A stretch of 64,000 bases of DNA from Astrocystis sublimbata (taxonomy: Eukaryota > Ascomycota > Sordariomycetes > Xylariales > Xylariaceae), in assembly GCA_022453515.1 (NCBI GenBank), contig JAJNNY010000051.1, positions 62,001 through 126,000 of the forward strand, given 5' to 3'. The notes under the pieces are model-generated. The model ran no database searches. It saw nothing but the letters and a program-made list of their open reading frames with translations, and was not told the DNA's origin. Every line of letters begins with the position of its first letter. The stretch's first letter is position 1. Of this stretch, positions 22,853-36,201 are shown piece after piece. Position numbers and translations under genes: made by a program.

Positions 22853-24440
22853 AGAATCTGTTGTGGTCTTGTTTTGGGCAGTCTAAAGTACGTAGTTGAT
22901 CAAAGTTGATCAAAAAGGTTTTCATATTATTTCAGTTCTAAACTTATTTCATAGTGGCAAAATTCATATTTATTCATAAATCTTAAATGAGGTCATAGGC
23001 TTAATGGTAACATGATATTGCGTGAGAAAAATCGATGAAAGTTGGTTGCTTCTTAGCTATAATGATATGATATGATAAGTACGTAGGCACAGTGCTACAC
23101 CTAAATCTAATGATACGTTACATATTAAGGCGCCATTTATGATCATCAGTGAACCGGCGGGCTGTGTATGTCACGCAAGTCGAGACCTATCTTTTTGAGC
23201 TGTTATTATTCATTAGGAAAGTCTTTCAGATTTCCGGTATTCTCATTCATAATATCCTTAAGGCAACAGACGAAGCACTATCTGACGGGAAGTCTGATAT
23301 GTCAAACCCGTAAGGCATGACGTGGATCTATAAATCACAATATCTTACCTTGCTGGTGGACAGTCAAGACCTGAATATGACGCCAGTACAGTACAGCACC
23401 GTAGCACTACCAAGGTGATAATTATGGTCATTAGGATGTCGAGTTGAGGACTCAGAGACAAGATAGAAAGGCACTCTCATGTCCAAACACTCCTCGGTAA
23501 TTTATAGGCAAGGCTGAACAGTCTTATCTATGATCTTGCATCGTTGATAACCGGGAAATGAGTCACAGCGACCCCACGCACGTCCTGGATGTCGGCAACA
23601 GCCTCAAAATTTACGATATGAACAGGCTTGTGCCTCTAGTACCACCACCATTTCCGATGACTGATTACGCTTTGCTTACCTCGCCTCCCATTCCACCATC
23701 GCGTAGGACTTCACACATCAATAAATGACACGATCCATAAGCGCAGATCTCACGTTTACCAACCAATGATCAATGCACAGGTGCCAGCCAACTATGACAC
23801 CGAATATGGAGCGCAAGCCATATTTATTTTATGTGCGCGGACCGATTAGTACGAATCGACCGGGGCAGGTGGCAAGCGTTCCGCATCTTGGGAATGAATA
23901 CCTGGCATCGTTGTGCAACGCCAGCGCGCCGCGGCGGTGACGAATATCCGACTTACATGACTCCTTCTCGCTACCGAGAGAACGGAGAATTTTTCGATCC
24001 GGATCTGGTTCAGCGAAGCGAAGAGAAGCGATGGGTGGCTTGACCACGCGTTCCCGTTCCTTCACAGAGGACGGACGGAGGTTATATTTAGCAAGCAAGC
24101 ATCGCCGAGAGACAACGCCACCCCCAGACGCGTGTTACTCATAATCACTGGCTGAGTAGGTAGGTAGGTACTTATTCATGTGTAAGCGACCAGTGCATCA
24201 GCACTGTTTGCAATAGGGCTTGCGGAAAAAAGGACCGAGGAAAAAAAAAGGACTTATAAAATCAATAAATAATCTTGGATGGGCTCGAGCGCAACGCAGG
24301 GCGTCTATCGGTAAAGGCAAGACAGGGATATGTTGGAAAAAAAATTTATCTGGTTATGAGTCACATGACGCCGAACACAGGTTTCAAATCCCGGTTGCCA
24401 CAGCGAGGGGATATGTTCAAGATGTCACATGTGTCAAGTA

Positions 24441-24476
24441 ATGCGATGCGATGCGATGCGAGTGTGTGTGTGTGTG
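24441..24476 (+). repeat. compound microsatellite (ATGCG)4-(GT)n
   Basis: Four ATGCG units followed directly by about seven GT units. Simple-sequence DNA in a non-coding stretch. Confidence 0.9.
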
Positions 24477-24989
24477 TTCACGCTTGTCATGAAGATCATG
24501 AAGTACGGCATGTAATAGAGAGGTGTGCGGAACACGTAGGTATATACTTCGGCGCGTATCATCGCAGCCAAGGCTTGAGCTTGAGCAACTCAGCGGTATT
24601 TTTTTTTCTTCATCATCAAGATATGTGCGCGTGCGGCATGGTAGCCTATATGTAGGCAGGGTCTGGGTCTGGGCCTACGAAAGAAAGAAAGGACAAGACG
24701 GAGAAAAAAAAATATTGAAACATTCAAAACTTGATAGCCAACCAACCACAGCCGCGACAGCATTGCGGCGTCCAGGCCAGCCCTAACCCGCACACACACC
24801 TACCTTACCTACATACCTACTTACTCCGTACATTACATGGACATTACCTGCTGCGATCCTGTCCGTGCTTCGCTCGCAAACCCAGTTGGACAGATGGTAT
24901 CATAGGTTGGTTGTGCGTCGTTTGTAGTAGGTAGGTGGATCTTTTGCGTACCCTTACTCGAAAGGTGTTATACTGCTGCCTACCTAGGT

Positions 24990-25016
24990 ACGCATACGCA
25001 TACGCATACGCATACC
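24990..25016 (+). repeat. (ACGCAT)4 microsatellite
   Basis: Four hexamer units, with a CTACCTAGGTA motif on the left. A unit of the same sequence family in inverted orientation lies at about 39,998-40,020. Confidence 0.9.
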
Positions 25017-28000
25017 TTACAGAGCGACCATGGCCCCAGCGCGTTGCGTGGACGAGGAAAATTTTTTCTCTCTTCTCTTCCCTCCTTCCCGTACTACCCG
25101 GAAACATGAGGTGCCGGCCAGCATAGGAAAGCCACTGCCAGTCACCATTGCACACATCGACGAGAGGATCCCTCCTTGCCCCGATGTCGTAGTTCCAGGC
25201 CCTGGCCTGCTGTGGACGTGTACAGAATAGCCGCCGCCAACAATCGTGCTCGGTGGCGATGCCGGAGGCCCCCCTGCTACTCTGTCTGTCTGTCTGTTCC
25301 TGTTCTTGTTCTCTGGCCTGGTCAAGTCAGGTTAACCTACGGTGGCATTGTCGAATAGGCAGCAGTGCACTGCAACTGCAACGATGGATGTCCTTTGGGG
25401 AAACGGTTGAGTCGGAAAGAAGAGGGTCAGTCAGTCCCAGAGAAATGGGGGGGAAAGCGTTGCGTATGAAGCGCTGCGCCCGCTGGCTGGCGCAGAGTGA
25501 AAAAAGGATTACGTAGGTATTTGCTGAAACTCAGTTGTGACTCATGGCGTCACATTGTAGGTGAGCAGCTTAGCCGGCTGGGCATTAAGATGTGCACGGC
25601 ACGCCCAGCGTTTTCCCAACCAGTGCGCGTAATCATGAGGGCTGCCTGCTGAAAGTAGGTAGGTCAATCACTATCGTTGTGTGTACTTGGTATGTAGCAA
25701 AATTAGTCGGTCAAGGTGTATGTAGATAGATGACTAATTGTAGGTAGGCGCCGGCGCGATGCGATGCAGGCATTTGGACCGATAGGTGTGTGTGAGGTCA
25801 GGCAAGGTAAGGTAAGGCAGCTGAGGTTAGGTGGAATACGAAAATACCGTACTCCCAACTGTCGGGTTCTTATCTCTAGGGCGCGCCTCATTTAGTGTAG
25901 GGTGTAGGGTTGCGCTGTTGTGTTGCGGTTGATTTAAGTATTGGAAGAAAAAAAGTCTAGGTTAGGGAATGCCTGATAAACGGAGCGGGGCGGAAGGGGG
26001 GAGAGGGAGTGTTAATAATAGATGGGTAGGGGTTGGAAATAAATAAAATTGGGTAAATAAATAATAGTCCCCATGATATTGCTCGAGATTGGTGGATGTT
26101 GGAATAGGGAATAATAGCTGGTGTTATTATTTTTCAGGCGCAAAATTTTCATGACGTCGAAATTTGTCAATAAAAGATCTCACCGACGCGGCAATGAGCA
26201 CGGAAAAGGCATGCTTCCGGAAAAAGAAGTGGAGAGGGCGGAATCTCGACTCCCAGCTCGTCCAGCTCCAGGGCTGCCTGTCATTCATTGAGAAAGCTCG
26301 CATTATTGCCTATGCCATGGTCTTGGCTCCTACGAATAACAAGTTCAGATTAATTGGGTTGTGGCTCAGCCACACCTCGAAAGCGCGTAATCCGGGTCTC
26401 GGTTCATTTACTAACCTCCTGATTGATTGATTGAGTGACTTACCTTTACCTGACTTACACGTCAGTCGAACCAAAGCGCACCGCTCCCGAAAATCTGGGT
26501 CGTGAGGGCTGCCTCAGTGCGTGCCAATGAGAGACGAATCCAAAGCGAGGCAAGCATCGTGCATCGTGCATGTTCCGTTCTAAAGACACTCCTCCGGTTC
26601 AAGTAGTCTGGTCTGGCTCTTTTTCACCTGATGGTAACACACCCAGAGGGGTCGGACCGCCTGCAGCTCCCGTCGCACACTTTTTTTGCCCCTGCGCGTA
26701 CATAATCGGTCGACAGGTGAGGTTTGATGCGCTGTTCAAGATATCATACAACCCGTATCTATGTTGCCGCCTGTTGTTGGGGCGATGTCTCGTCATAGTG
26801 AGATGCTCTTATCGCGGTCATACCAATGAGACGTAGCCGGTATATCAATAGAGCCGGCCAGGCAATTGGGTCAATGGCCGAAAGACGCGAAGGAAGGAGG
26901 GCCAGGTGAGGGCAACACACACAGAATCAGTAGATTGTACAACGCAGCAAGATTGAGGGTTATCTTGTGACTAAGTAGTCTTCATGATGCCACTTGAGCT
27001 TGTGCTTCGCCCTTCTTGGTTGGCTGAGCTTTACAGTCGTGCAGGAGGTTAGTGTGAGTTGCGATGAACCTGACTGGCTCGAGCAGAGTCGCCCAGGTCT
27101 CATTGTCGGCTATATAGGGCTTGAGGTGCATCAATGATATGGTTCACGATGTCTGGGTCTTCTACCCGTCACACGTTACCTAGATCGTGATGGTCAATGT
27201 CGCAGCCCGTCGCTTCATTGTCTGTGCGGGTGCATGTTCTTCGTAGATAATATTTGCCAACGCTGCTGTCATAATAACAATAAAATAAAAATATGCTGGG
27301 TGTTACTATCGAAACACTACTGTCGGTAAGCGACATCGCTCCCCTTATCCTGAGGGGCAAGTCGCATGAGCAGGAGGGGTTTGTTTCGCGATAACCAGCC
27401 AACAGGAGATTTTTGACTCTTATTTCATCGTCTGTTTTTGTGCGCTGAGCTACGTCAGAGCCCCCCTGGGTCTACGAACTGGGTTCTGGACCAGGGCCAG
27501 CTCGGTCAAATTAGAGCAAAAGCCTTGTTCTTCCTGCAGGCGGAGGTATGAAACCATGCAGACCGCCCTGTGTCTCGACAGAGAGAACAACAGTCGGTGA
27601 GTGCCAACAGGCGAGGATCAGCTGGATTATCGCGCCGCTCTCTCTGGGCGGAAGCTCCTATTTCTGGGTCGAGGCCAATGGAATGGCTTTTCCGAAGTTG
27701 ACGATGTGTTAAGAAGAGGAAGGCTCGGTGGAGCGAGTTCCAGACCGTTTCGGTCAAGCTATGGAATTATTGGTAAGGGACGAGATAGAACGGATAGGAT
27801 TGCTCTGTCAACCGTCGTCGGAATTCCCTTGCGATCCAGGCTAGTCGGGTGTGTGCTTTTTTTTTGGGCACTTTTGGGGCATTATTCTGCAGGGCCCCCC
27901 AGGTCGCTCCAATCGGGAGCCGCACAACTGCATGCGACCTGAAAAAGAGGCCCTCGAATTGACCATACGCCTAACAGCATCAGCCCCAAGCCCACACAAA

Positions 28001-31000
28001 TTGGACATCAGTGCATGGAGAGCACCAACTTCGCCAGGCATCACGGCATGAATGGAACAAAAAACCGCAACATGACGTCCGTTGTTGTGAGTCACCTTGG
28101 CGGGAGGGAGACGAGATCGGAGCACTCGCTCTCGGGGCGATGAGGTCTGCGCAATTTGCAATAGGAGCTCTGGGAACTCCCAGATGGCATGAAATGAGCG
28201 CAAGGTATGAAACGGATAAGCAAAATTACCCTCGTTGGGAACACAGAGATGCGCTAGTCTCTGGATGGTGAGAAACATGCAGTGGCGGCAGTTGTAGGAC
28301 CGCAGGGGTGCGTTTTCTGGTTGACATATGGTAATTTCTGAAGAGAAGGAGGGTGTGCCGCCAGCGAGAAGGATGATGGGGCGGATATTGTCTGCGCAGC
28401 GCTAATTTCCTAGGCCGGGCGATCCACATCATGTCGTTGGACCGACCCGTGGTCGTGGATGTAATTTATCTGGATTAAATGCGAAAGCCAGAATATTCAT
28501 TTTTCAACGGTCGGGTTCCTGGGACAGTTCTGGCGGTACTGTATGGGGCCACAGACTATGCCACCCCCCTAGGAATTGAGGCTGATGAGATAGGCCTACG
28601 TAGACCTTGACCGGAATGCTATCCGTGCTTTCTTATCGACCACGATGCGCATAAGAGTGCGCCCGCCTGGGGCCAGGCATGCTGTTGAGCCGCATGGCAC
28701 CGCTTTACCTTCACTAATTAGGATTTGAGCCGCATCAATAATCCTCCTGTATTATCGGATGATAAAAATGGAGAATGACGCGATCCTATCGAGAGGAGTC
28801 ATTTTGGTTTCGTCGTGTTGGTTTACGAAGCCGTCCGTCGCACAATTGTGAGGATACTGGCAGAATTCACGATGTCCTGCGAAAACACCACAATACCAAA
28901 TATAACTTACGTAGGACAAGCAGTGGTTACTCACAGCATTATGTGGAGTAGCCCATGCGACCCGATCCACTACTGCTGATCTCTGTGAACGATGGTCAAG
29001 CTGTTCAACAGGACTCATTGGCGAGGCCGCAGATGTAAGCACACAACATATTGGCAGCTGGTAGGAGGAAGAGGGGGTTCTTGGATACGGCCTTGGCTAA
29101 GATCACAACGGGGCTGGTCAGGGCGGGTTTCGTGTAGGTGGCGATGTGTTACAAATAGTAGATGGTGGGCTAAATAACACCGAAACATGGTATTGGCGTG
29201 AGACATGCTGACCCGTGACCAACAGGACTCGACAGACGAGCAGACATAAGCTCGGCTGGAGTTGTGAGAACGCGAATACGGCTACTAGAATTGCAAAAGG
29301 TTCAATTGATGGATGAGAGCTTCTCGCATGCTTCACTCTGAGCAGGATTGAGGCAACCACGAGAGGCCTCATGTGCTCTGTCGGCCTACCAATTGCAACA
29401 GTTAGATGGAAAGCTCTCAAAAGTGGGAAGAAAACGGCGGCCTATCAGAGCAGCTATCCGAGCGTAAGTCACCTCGGTCCCAATTGTGTTACCACCCCAG
29501 CTCTTCGCAAGCGTCTTACTGGGGCCTATCAATTACTCAACATCAATCTTTGGGGGCTGGGCGCTGAATTGCCGATCCTGACTCAGCTCGTCGCAGTTAC
29601 GCCGAATGCAACTGTAATAAGTAAAGTACCTCGAGTATCGGATGACTGGTTTACGGCCAGTAGCTCTAGAACGGAATAGCGTATAAAGTGCTAAGTAACT
29701 ATCGTGATCGATTGTTCGAAAGAATCACAACTCGTTCCGCCACTCCCGCCCAGCTTACCAGTGACTCATATTCACTTCACCCTTTTCGCCTGTGAGTATG
29801 GGCATTGTTAACAGGACACCTATCGTTTGTACTTGGATTACCCAATCTCCGGAGAAGACCCTAAGTCGCGGGATCTAGGGCTAGTATTCCCAGTAAGTAA
29901 AGTACTAGGCCGACTGGGCGAGCTGGGCAGGCCAGAAAGGGAAACCAAGATACATAAGTGGACAGCAACGACATCATACATGACGAAAATGACGGCGTTA
30001 TTGGTGGAGAGGTTGGGAAGAGGGGGCTCGAGGGGGGGCCACCTAGTGGGCGAGGTGGGCTCGCTCCGCGGCGAACTCCACGTTTTCTGCCCGCGGCCTC
30101 CTCTTCCCCGCGATGCATGGGGAGGAGGTGCAGATGACCGTCTCCAAGCACGAACCATTCCCGTTGAGGGGTTTCTGTCGCTGTCGAGATCACACACACG
30201 TGAAAGTGTACTTCCCCTCCATGCGTACTATTCTCGCTATTCTCTCCCTAGCTTGCGAGGCTTGTCGCCGTCGGCCAAACTGCAGAATAGTAAGCCTGCA
30301 ACTTGGAAGCAGGCCAGCTCCAAACCTCGTCATCTAGTCGAAACCATGTAGGCCTCGCACACACGCAGTAGCAGTGCAGGACACAGGATCTATGTGCAAC
30401 GAACATATCATCGCTCGGGCTTCACTGTCACCTCCGCTACATCCGTCTCGGGGGTGAGTACAGCACTGACTCTCGCCTGCCTGTCTGTCTGAATATATAT
30501 AGATATTACTAAGTAGGCAGGTAGGGTGGTACAGTGCCTCACAGCTGTGATGTGATATCTGTGATGGGATGGCCGAGGCGTCCAGTCCGGTCCCAGAACG
30601 TAAGCGCCCAATGACACCCTGCAGCCGTGAAGGTGTACGAGTTGCCCGTGTCTGCCCGTGAGCACAAGAACTAACACATACGACTACATGGGAACATCAA
30701 CGGTTGTGCGATCGACTTGGATGAAGCCCGGGCGCTCTGTGTCTTGTGTGTATGAGCAGGTCTGCGCCCGGACATGGAGAAACAAGAGTAAGTTGGAGAA
30801 CGCTATCAGAACATGAGCAGAGCTGGAGGTCTAGCCCACGGTCTTATTGGTCTATGTGTACCTAGACGTTGCTCGGACGTGCAGGATGCAGTATACCGAC
30901 TGCGAATGACATGGCGTTGAATTGGTAACACGGACTATAAAAGCTGTTGGGGAATGCACGACATGCGGCATGAAGTCCATGTACACTTGCACAGAGGAGT

Positions 31001-34000
31001 TTCGGGCGAACAAGCGACCAACCAGCCAGAGATCGACAGACCAAGGCAAGACAAGCTTGACGAGAAAAGAACCAGCTTCTCAGCCTGTGTCTTGCCAACT
31101 GATACCGTAATACCGTAGCTTGTCAACCTGTGATGCATGCGCCCCTACCCCTCCTTTAGACCAGAACGGACGAGAAGTGCTAGACCAGCTGATGGGTGTT
31201 TTAGAAGGCGGGGGCGAGGCCGAGGTCGATATTGGATATTGGATATGGTCAGATCGGGACGATACAGACATCGCAGCTGCACCTGGCGATCCCCTCCTCG
31301 GCTCGCTCCCCCCACTGCCACCCACCTCCACACCCGCCTGAATATACCTAGCGCTGTGATAATCCATGCCCATTGCTCACTCTCGCCCGCTCACCTGCAC
31401 TGACTGCTGCGATGACGAAAGCGGGCGGGCTCCTTCGGTTTCCCAGCTTGTTAAGCCGCATTGCCGTGTGCGCATGCGAATAGATAATAGCCGCGTATGT
31501 CCTCTGCCTGCTGCCGTCGACTTGCCGTACGTGACCACTTACATGCTACCGGACCGTTTGCCCTTTGGTCGTTTGCTGCCTACGAGCCTTCTCGAGCCGT
31601 GTCCGTCTCCTCAACATCACCTCTGCTTGGCTGATCAAACCGATCAGACTCCAAACTGGATCCGAGTGCACGGGAATTTGTTTAATAAAGGCGCTTCTTC
31701 GGCTTCACTGCACATCCCATCGGCATAGGTGTTCGATCATCTCCTCATCGACCTTCAGCTCTTTAGTGCAACCAACGACTTACACGCCCAAGGCTGCTTT
31801 AGAGCGCAAAGTGCGCCAATAACCTCCTCAATAGCCAAACCTCGGAACTATCTATTAGCCAATCGCTACAACGTTTGCGCTTCAGCTGCATGACCAACCG
31901 TGCTGTTACTACACCACCAACACTTACACACAATTTACATCGCACCATAGTCAGGACCTTTTTTTCGTGTGTGCAACTATCGACCAGTGAGTGGCCAGAC
32001 CATCATCAGCAAACCCGGTGTCAAGAGTGTTTCTCTGAAACTGTGGATGCACAGACTGTTTGGTCTGTGCGCTTGGACGAACATCGCTATTCCCTCAACC
32101 TTTGAAACCAGGGCCCCTACTCGCTTAGGCACCCACGACGTAATCGCATCGCTCCGGTCGCTGAAGGGACTCCTCTAGCTTGGAAAGGGACTCTACTGGC
32201 AGCCTGTCGAGCCTGTCAGTCGATGCAACTTGTTTCGTGCACGCGACAAACAGCCCATTCACGTTTCGCGCTCTTGCAAGGCGAAAGCCGGCCACACATC
32301 GCCCGAATCACCTCATCCGCGTCCATGAACCATTAAGTGTAGGGAACCCAACCCTGAACCCTGAAGAATAGAGAAGAAGGAAAAAGAAAAAGAAGAAAAA
32401 AAAAGATCTGTCCCTCATTCTCGTTATACTACCCAGGGACCTTCAGCTTATCATCAGGATGGCTGACTAGGATCTACTATAGCCACACGATATTATTAAG
32501 TACAATATCTATGCCACGGACAGCGCGGACTTTAGCAGCAACAGTCGCAGAGCTCGTGTCTCGGGCCACACGCACTTCTTTCTATCGCACCACATCTCAA
32601 TCTCGCTAAACTCCGAAGCAATTTACCAGCCTCGCACAGATCCCTGAGGTATTCCCAACCATCCAGGACGACCCTGGCATCCTGGTCATCCTGACATCCT
32701 ACGGTTCCGGCGCATCACAGTACTTGCGGCAACGATCGCACATGCGCCGCGTTCGTACTTACAGATTTACAGTGAGGATTGATGCAAAGGCGATTGACCT
32801 ATTAAGTCTTTTCGCGACATCGCATGGCCTGGTATCGGCGATAGGCCGACAAGCTTGATATACCGTGCACGATCATCGCACTCGACCCAGACCAAAGGTT
32901 CGCAGCGCAGCGGCGGAGACAGAATTTATCGAATTCTTATCGGCGAGTGAGTCCGAAACCCTAGTGACGCCATTTGCATGGGTTATTCGGCACAAATCTT
33001 AAGCCAGTGATCCTACGAAAAGAAAAGTGTTTGAATACGAAGTACGCCTTTTTTTTGCTCTTGCCTCCCACTCGGCGCAAAAAAACAGTCATACACCATA
33101 TTCGCCTCCCTTGATGATCCGATCTTTTACTCGAGCGGCTTGGATCCCCCTTTGCGAACACGTCTAGTTCTGTGTGGCAAAGAAGGAAAAAGAAACAAGG
33201 GAAACAAAGCTCTATTGTATTACCAACAATCGCGCATTCAGACGAATTGGTCTGTTTGTCTGATTGGTTGTGAAGCATCGACTATTCGGCGTTAGTCTGC
33301 GCTTTCACATGGAAAATCGAACAAGGGCCACTCAGTCAGCTTCTGCAACGGAGAAGCTGATGAATTAGGGGCGACTAACGACTAGTTGCAACAGGCGAAA
33401 GCTGAGAGGCGCTGAACAAGGCGCTGAGAAATTGAAAGCCGATCCGCTACTGGATCAAGGAAAGTTAGGTCCACCGGCAGTCCACTGTAACGCGGACGGC
33501 GTCAGGTACTGGTCGACTGCCCGTGGCTAGCAGAAGTTTAGCACTGGTGGCGGGCGAAAGTTGGTGGCCGACGGACAGATAAGACTGTCAAGAGCCCGGA
33601 CCGCGGAGCCGGTAAGCCAGCCCTCTAAGGTAGCGCGACCTGGGTTACCTGCCCTCTGCCCACTGCCCACTTACTGAACTTGCATACCCGCAGCGTTGGG
33701 TGCAGGCACCACTGCGACCTGTACCTCGGTACTTAGCTCCCCTACCGTGTTGGGCGCAAAGTGCGAGCCAGAAGGTTGCCGGACGTTGTGGCTGTGTCGC
33801 GACAGCACTAGCACCGTCCATCGGATTCGGCGCTAAGCCCAGAGGGGTAGTTGTTTGAGTAGGGTGCACCCCCGGCCGCGCTTGTATCCGCACCTGCGTC
33901 TGCGCCCCTGCCCTCCTTTTTGAGGCACATAACGGCCCCTGTCGGGCCTGTGAGTCGCTGTGCCCTGCTTGGTAGCAGGTTACTACACCAAGGGCCAGGG

Positions 34001-34361
34001 ATAGGGATTTTTGCGAGAGTGGCCCCGACGCCAGCCACCCCTGTACCCTGCCCTGTCAGGCTTGGCCGGATCCCACTGCCATCCATTTTCCCATTTCCCT
34101 GCCCCATCAGCACCACCGACCCAGCGACCCAGCGGAAAACAGAGCTGGCAAAATAACAAAACAATCAAAAAAAATTTCTCAGCAAGGGATCGGGCCCCAC
34201 CACAGCGACCCACGGCCCACTGGCTCTCTCGCTTCCGCGACCTCTGCCCACACATCCTGCTCTCCCACACCACCACCGCAGCCCATACAAAAGACTCGCA
34301 CCCGCACCACACACACCTCCGCCTACTATTATTTCTCTCAATTTGGCTTCTGCCATAACTG

Positions 34362-34427
34362 ATGACTCAATCCGCCCCGACACGCCGTTCGCACCACCGA
34401 TCCATCCCCCCTTCGATCGAGACCTGA
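34362..34427 (+). promoter_or_regulatory. upstream ORF 1 (21 codons) in the gp1-like leader
   Basis: ATG to TGA, 21 codons, in the C-rich region upstream of the gp1-like gene. It is the first of two ATGs I find between 34,362 and the main start at 34,882. Whether it is transcribed is inference. Confidence 0.35.
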
Positions 34428-34582
34428 TCGATTCGACAGCTTCGTCATCGCCACGCTGGACTCCGACCGAGCCAGCCCGCAGCTTCTCGCGCATTCTGAC
34501 CATCAAGGCCGACACCCCCTCGGCTTTGATTCTCTCCGTCCCCACGGCCTCGCCCTGCGGATTCACACCAGACACATATAGC

Positions 34583-34642
34583 ATGTACTCACCAAGAAGT
34601 CGGTTTTCCTCTCCTCTTCCTACCGACCACAATCCCAGGTGA
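34583..34642 (+). promoter_or_regulatory. upstream ORF 2 (19 codons) in the gp1-like leader
   Basis: ATG to TGA, 19 codons (begins MYSPRSRF), 240 nt before the main ATG. In the same frame, upstream codons are open but have no ATG. It might instead be part of a spliced 5' exon. Confidence 0.35.
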
Positions 34643-34881
34643 CGGGTGTCACATCCTGCAGCGTCACGACCTCAGGCGCGAAACAAGAACCGCAACTCTC
34701 CTCCCACCCCACGATCCCCTCACCTCGCGCGCGGCGAAGGGGGCGACCGTATAATCACCAGCAGGACCGGACCTCGTTCGATCCTCCCACCACCCAGCGC
34801 GCATCTCCTCGCGAGAGCCCCGTCGACACCCGCGACCTACCGCCAGCAGCAGCAGGTTTCGCGCGACGAACCCCCTCCAAG

Positions 34882-36201
34882 ATGAGCCACTACGGTTCTC
34901 CCTACGCGGGCACGCCTCACAGAGGTGCTGACCCCTACTACAATTGCGACGTGAATAGCCCCTCGCCAACACCGTCGCCACATCACTACCCATTCTACCC
35001 AGCAAAGACCCCGCAGCGATCCTCGACGCGCAACCACCACCGCGGCGCCAGCACCGGTTTCGCCGGCGAGTACATCCCCCGTCCCACGACCGCATTCTCG
35101 CCGCGATACAAGAGCACCGGTGAATACGCCACTGGCCCTAGCCCGCAAGTGAGTTCGCGAAAGCGCAGTTTTTCCCAAAACAAGGGGTCGAAACACCACT
35201 ACGTCCTAGACCACCATGACTACCCCCACGCCCACGTGCAGCACGCCCCGACCAGGCGCGGCGAGCGACGCAGGTCCTTCGCCTGCTATCGGGCCTCTTA
35301 TGGGGACTCCGACGAAGACGAGGTTATCGAGGCCGGAGACGGTTACGTCTACATTGTGAGGCCGCAGTGGGCAGGTGCTAGACACCGAAATCATTATGAC
35401 TATTACACCGTTCGTCCGGAGCATGGCACTGATTTCACCTACTACCCACAGGCTATCCCGGCTTCCTTCTTTGAGAAGGAGAAGGCCGAGTACGTCCGCT
35501 ATGAGGAACCACCCATGCGCTCCGCCACCCGCGTCGGGCACCACTCCCACTCTCGACGTGCGTCAGCAGCCACTGGACCCGGCCCTACCATCCACCGCCC
35601 GGCCACCACCCGCCCCACGGCAGCCGTACCCAAGAAGTCGGTTGCGCCAGCCCCCAAGGCCACTGAGGCCGATGCCCGGAAACACAAGATTCCCACTGGC
35701 TATTCCTTGAAGAACTGGGACCCCACGGAGGAACCCATCATGCTCCTTGGTAGTGTCTTTGACGCTAACTCCCTTGGCAAGTGGATCTATGACTGGACCG
35801 TCTTCCATCACGGCGCTGCCACTCCCATCTCGGACATGGCCGGTGAAATGTGGCTTCTGCTTATCCAGCTTTCGGGAAAAATCAAGCGTTCGGAGGAGAT
35901 CGTTCCCCAGGTCCGGACCCAAGAGAACCGCGAGATGGTTGAGGACTTCATAGCATCAGGCGAGCGCCTGACTGACAAGCTCCGGTCCCTCCTCAAGCGT
36001 TGCGAAGCCCCCATGCTGAAGGCCAGCAAGAAGCGCGAAGCTTCCCAGCTTGGCAAGAACTCCGGCATCGAGTTCGTCGAGACTCTGTTCGGCCGTGAAC
36101 GGGAGCTCGAGAAGACGGAGCGCTTCATGCAATCCGTGCGCCTCTGGAACCTCCGGTTTGACGCCAACTGCGAGGATGTCCTGAAGCGACCCACCAAATA
36201 A
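34882..36201 (+). CDS. gp1-like fungal protein: disordered N-terminus plus conserved C-terminal helical domain, 439 aa
   Basis: The frame is open further upstream, but the first ATG is at 34882 (CCAAGATGAGCC), giving 439 residues. The N-terminal 230 residues are Ser/Pro/Tyr/His-rich and disordered (MSHYGSPYAGTPHRG). An Arg-rich stretch and an acidic patch (YGDSDEDEVIEAGDGYVYIV) follow. From about residue 275 a compact conserved domain starts at GYSLKNWDPTEEPIMLLGSV, continues through LGKWIYDWTVFHHG and ends with RLWNLRFDANCEDVL. I recognise this block from sordariomycete proteins carried in databases as 'vegetative cell wall protein gp1'. That name comes from the Pro-rich part; the protein has no signal peptide and is more likely intracellular. 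It is isolated in a large non-coding region, suggesting complex regulation. Function unknown. Confidence 0.88.
   Translation: MSHYGSPYAGTPHRGADPYYNCDVNSPSPTPSPHHYPFYPAKTPQRSSTRNHHRGASTGFAGEYIPRPTTAFSPRYKSTGEYATGPSPQVSSRKRSFSQNKGSKHHYVLDHHDYPHAHVQHAPTRRGERRRSFACYRASYGDSDEDEVIEAGDGYVYIVRPQWAGARHRNHYDYYTVRPEHGTDFTYYPQAIPASFFEKEKAEYVRYEEPPMRSATRVGHHSHSRRASAATGPGPTIHRPATTRPTAAVPKKSVAPAPKATEADARKHKIPTGYSLKNWDPTEEPIMLLGSVFDANSLGKWIYDWTVFHHGAATPISDMAGEMWLLLIQLSGKIKRSEEIVPQVRTQENREMVEDFIASGERLTDKLRSLLKRCEAPMLKASKKREASQLGKNSGIEFVETLFGRERELEKTERFMQSVRLWNLRFDANCEDVLKRPTK

Larger units (their letters stand above)
22853..34361. other. gene desert, left arm (about 11.5 kb)
   Basis: No frame longer than about 174 codons, and none with domain, signal peptide or credible splice joins. 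The part to about 23,600 is AT-rich; the rest has average composition with many TAGG/TACC, GT and A/T-run tracts. No transposon ends, tRNA or tandem genes were seen. It is probably upstream regulatory DNA or long untranslated RNA for the gp1-like gene at 34,882, which is inference from position only. Confidence 0.5.

Noticed and set aside
24380..24410. B-box-like GGTTTCAAATCC as a tRNA T arm
   Set aside because: No matching T stem, anticodon arm or A box around it.
29827..30351. 174-codon plus-strand frame
   Set aside because: Starts at a non-ATG codon; a minus-strand frame of 119 codons overlaps it, and no recognisable motif is present.
22853..34361. Large secondary-metabolite or transposon gene hidden in the desert
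   Set aside because: No long frames, no PKS/NRPS, transposase or reverse-transcriptase motifs, and no long terminal or inverted repeats seen on either strand.
34639..34881. N-terminal extension of the gp1-like protein by 81 codons
   Set aside because: The extension begins at GTG and has no ATG; eukaryotic initiation at 34,882 has good context.
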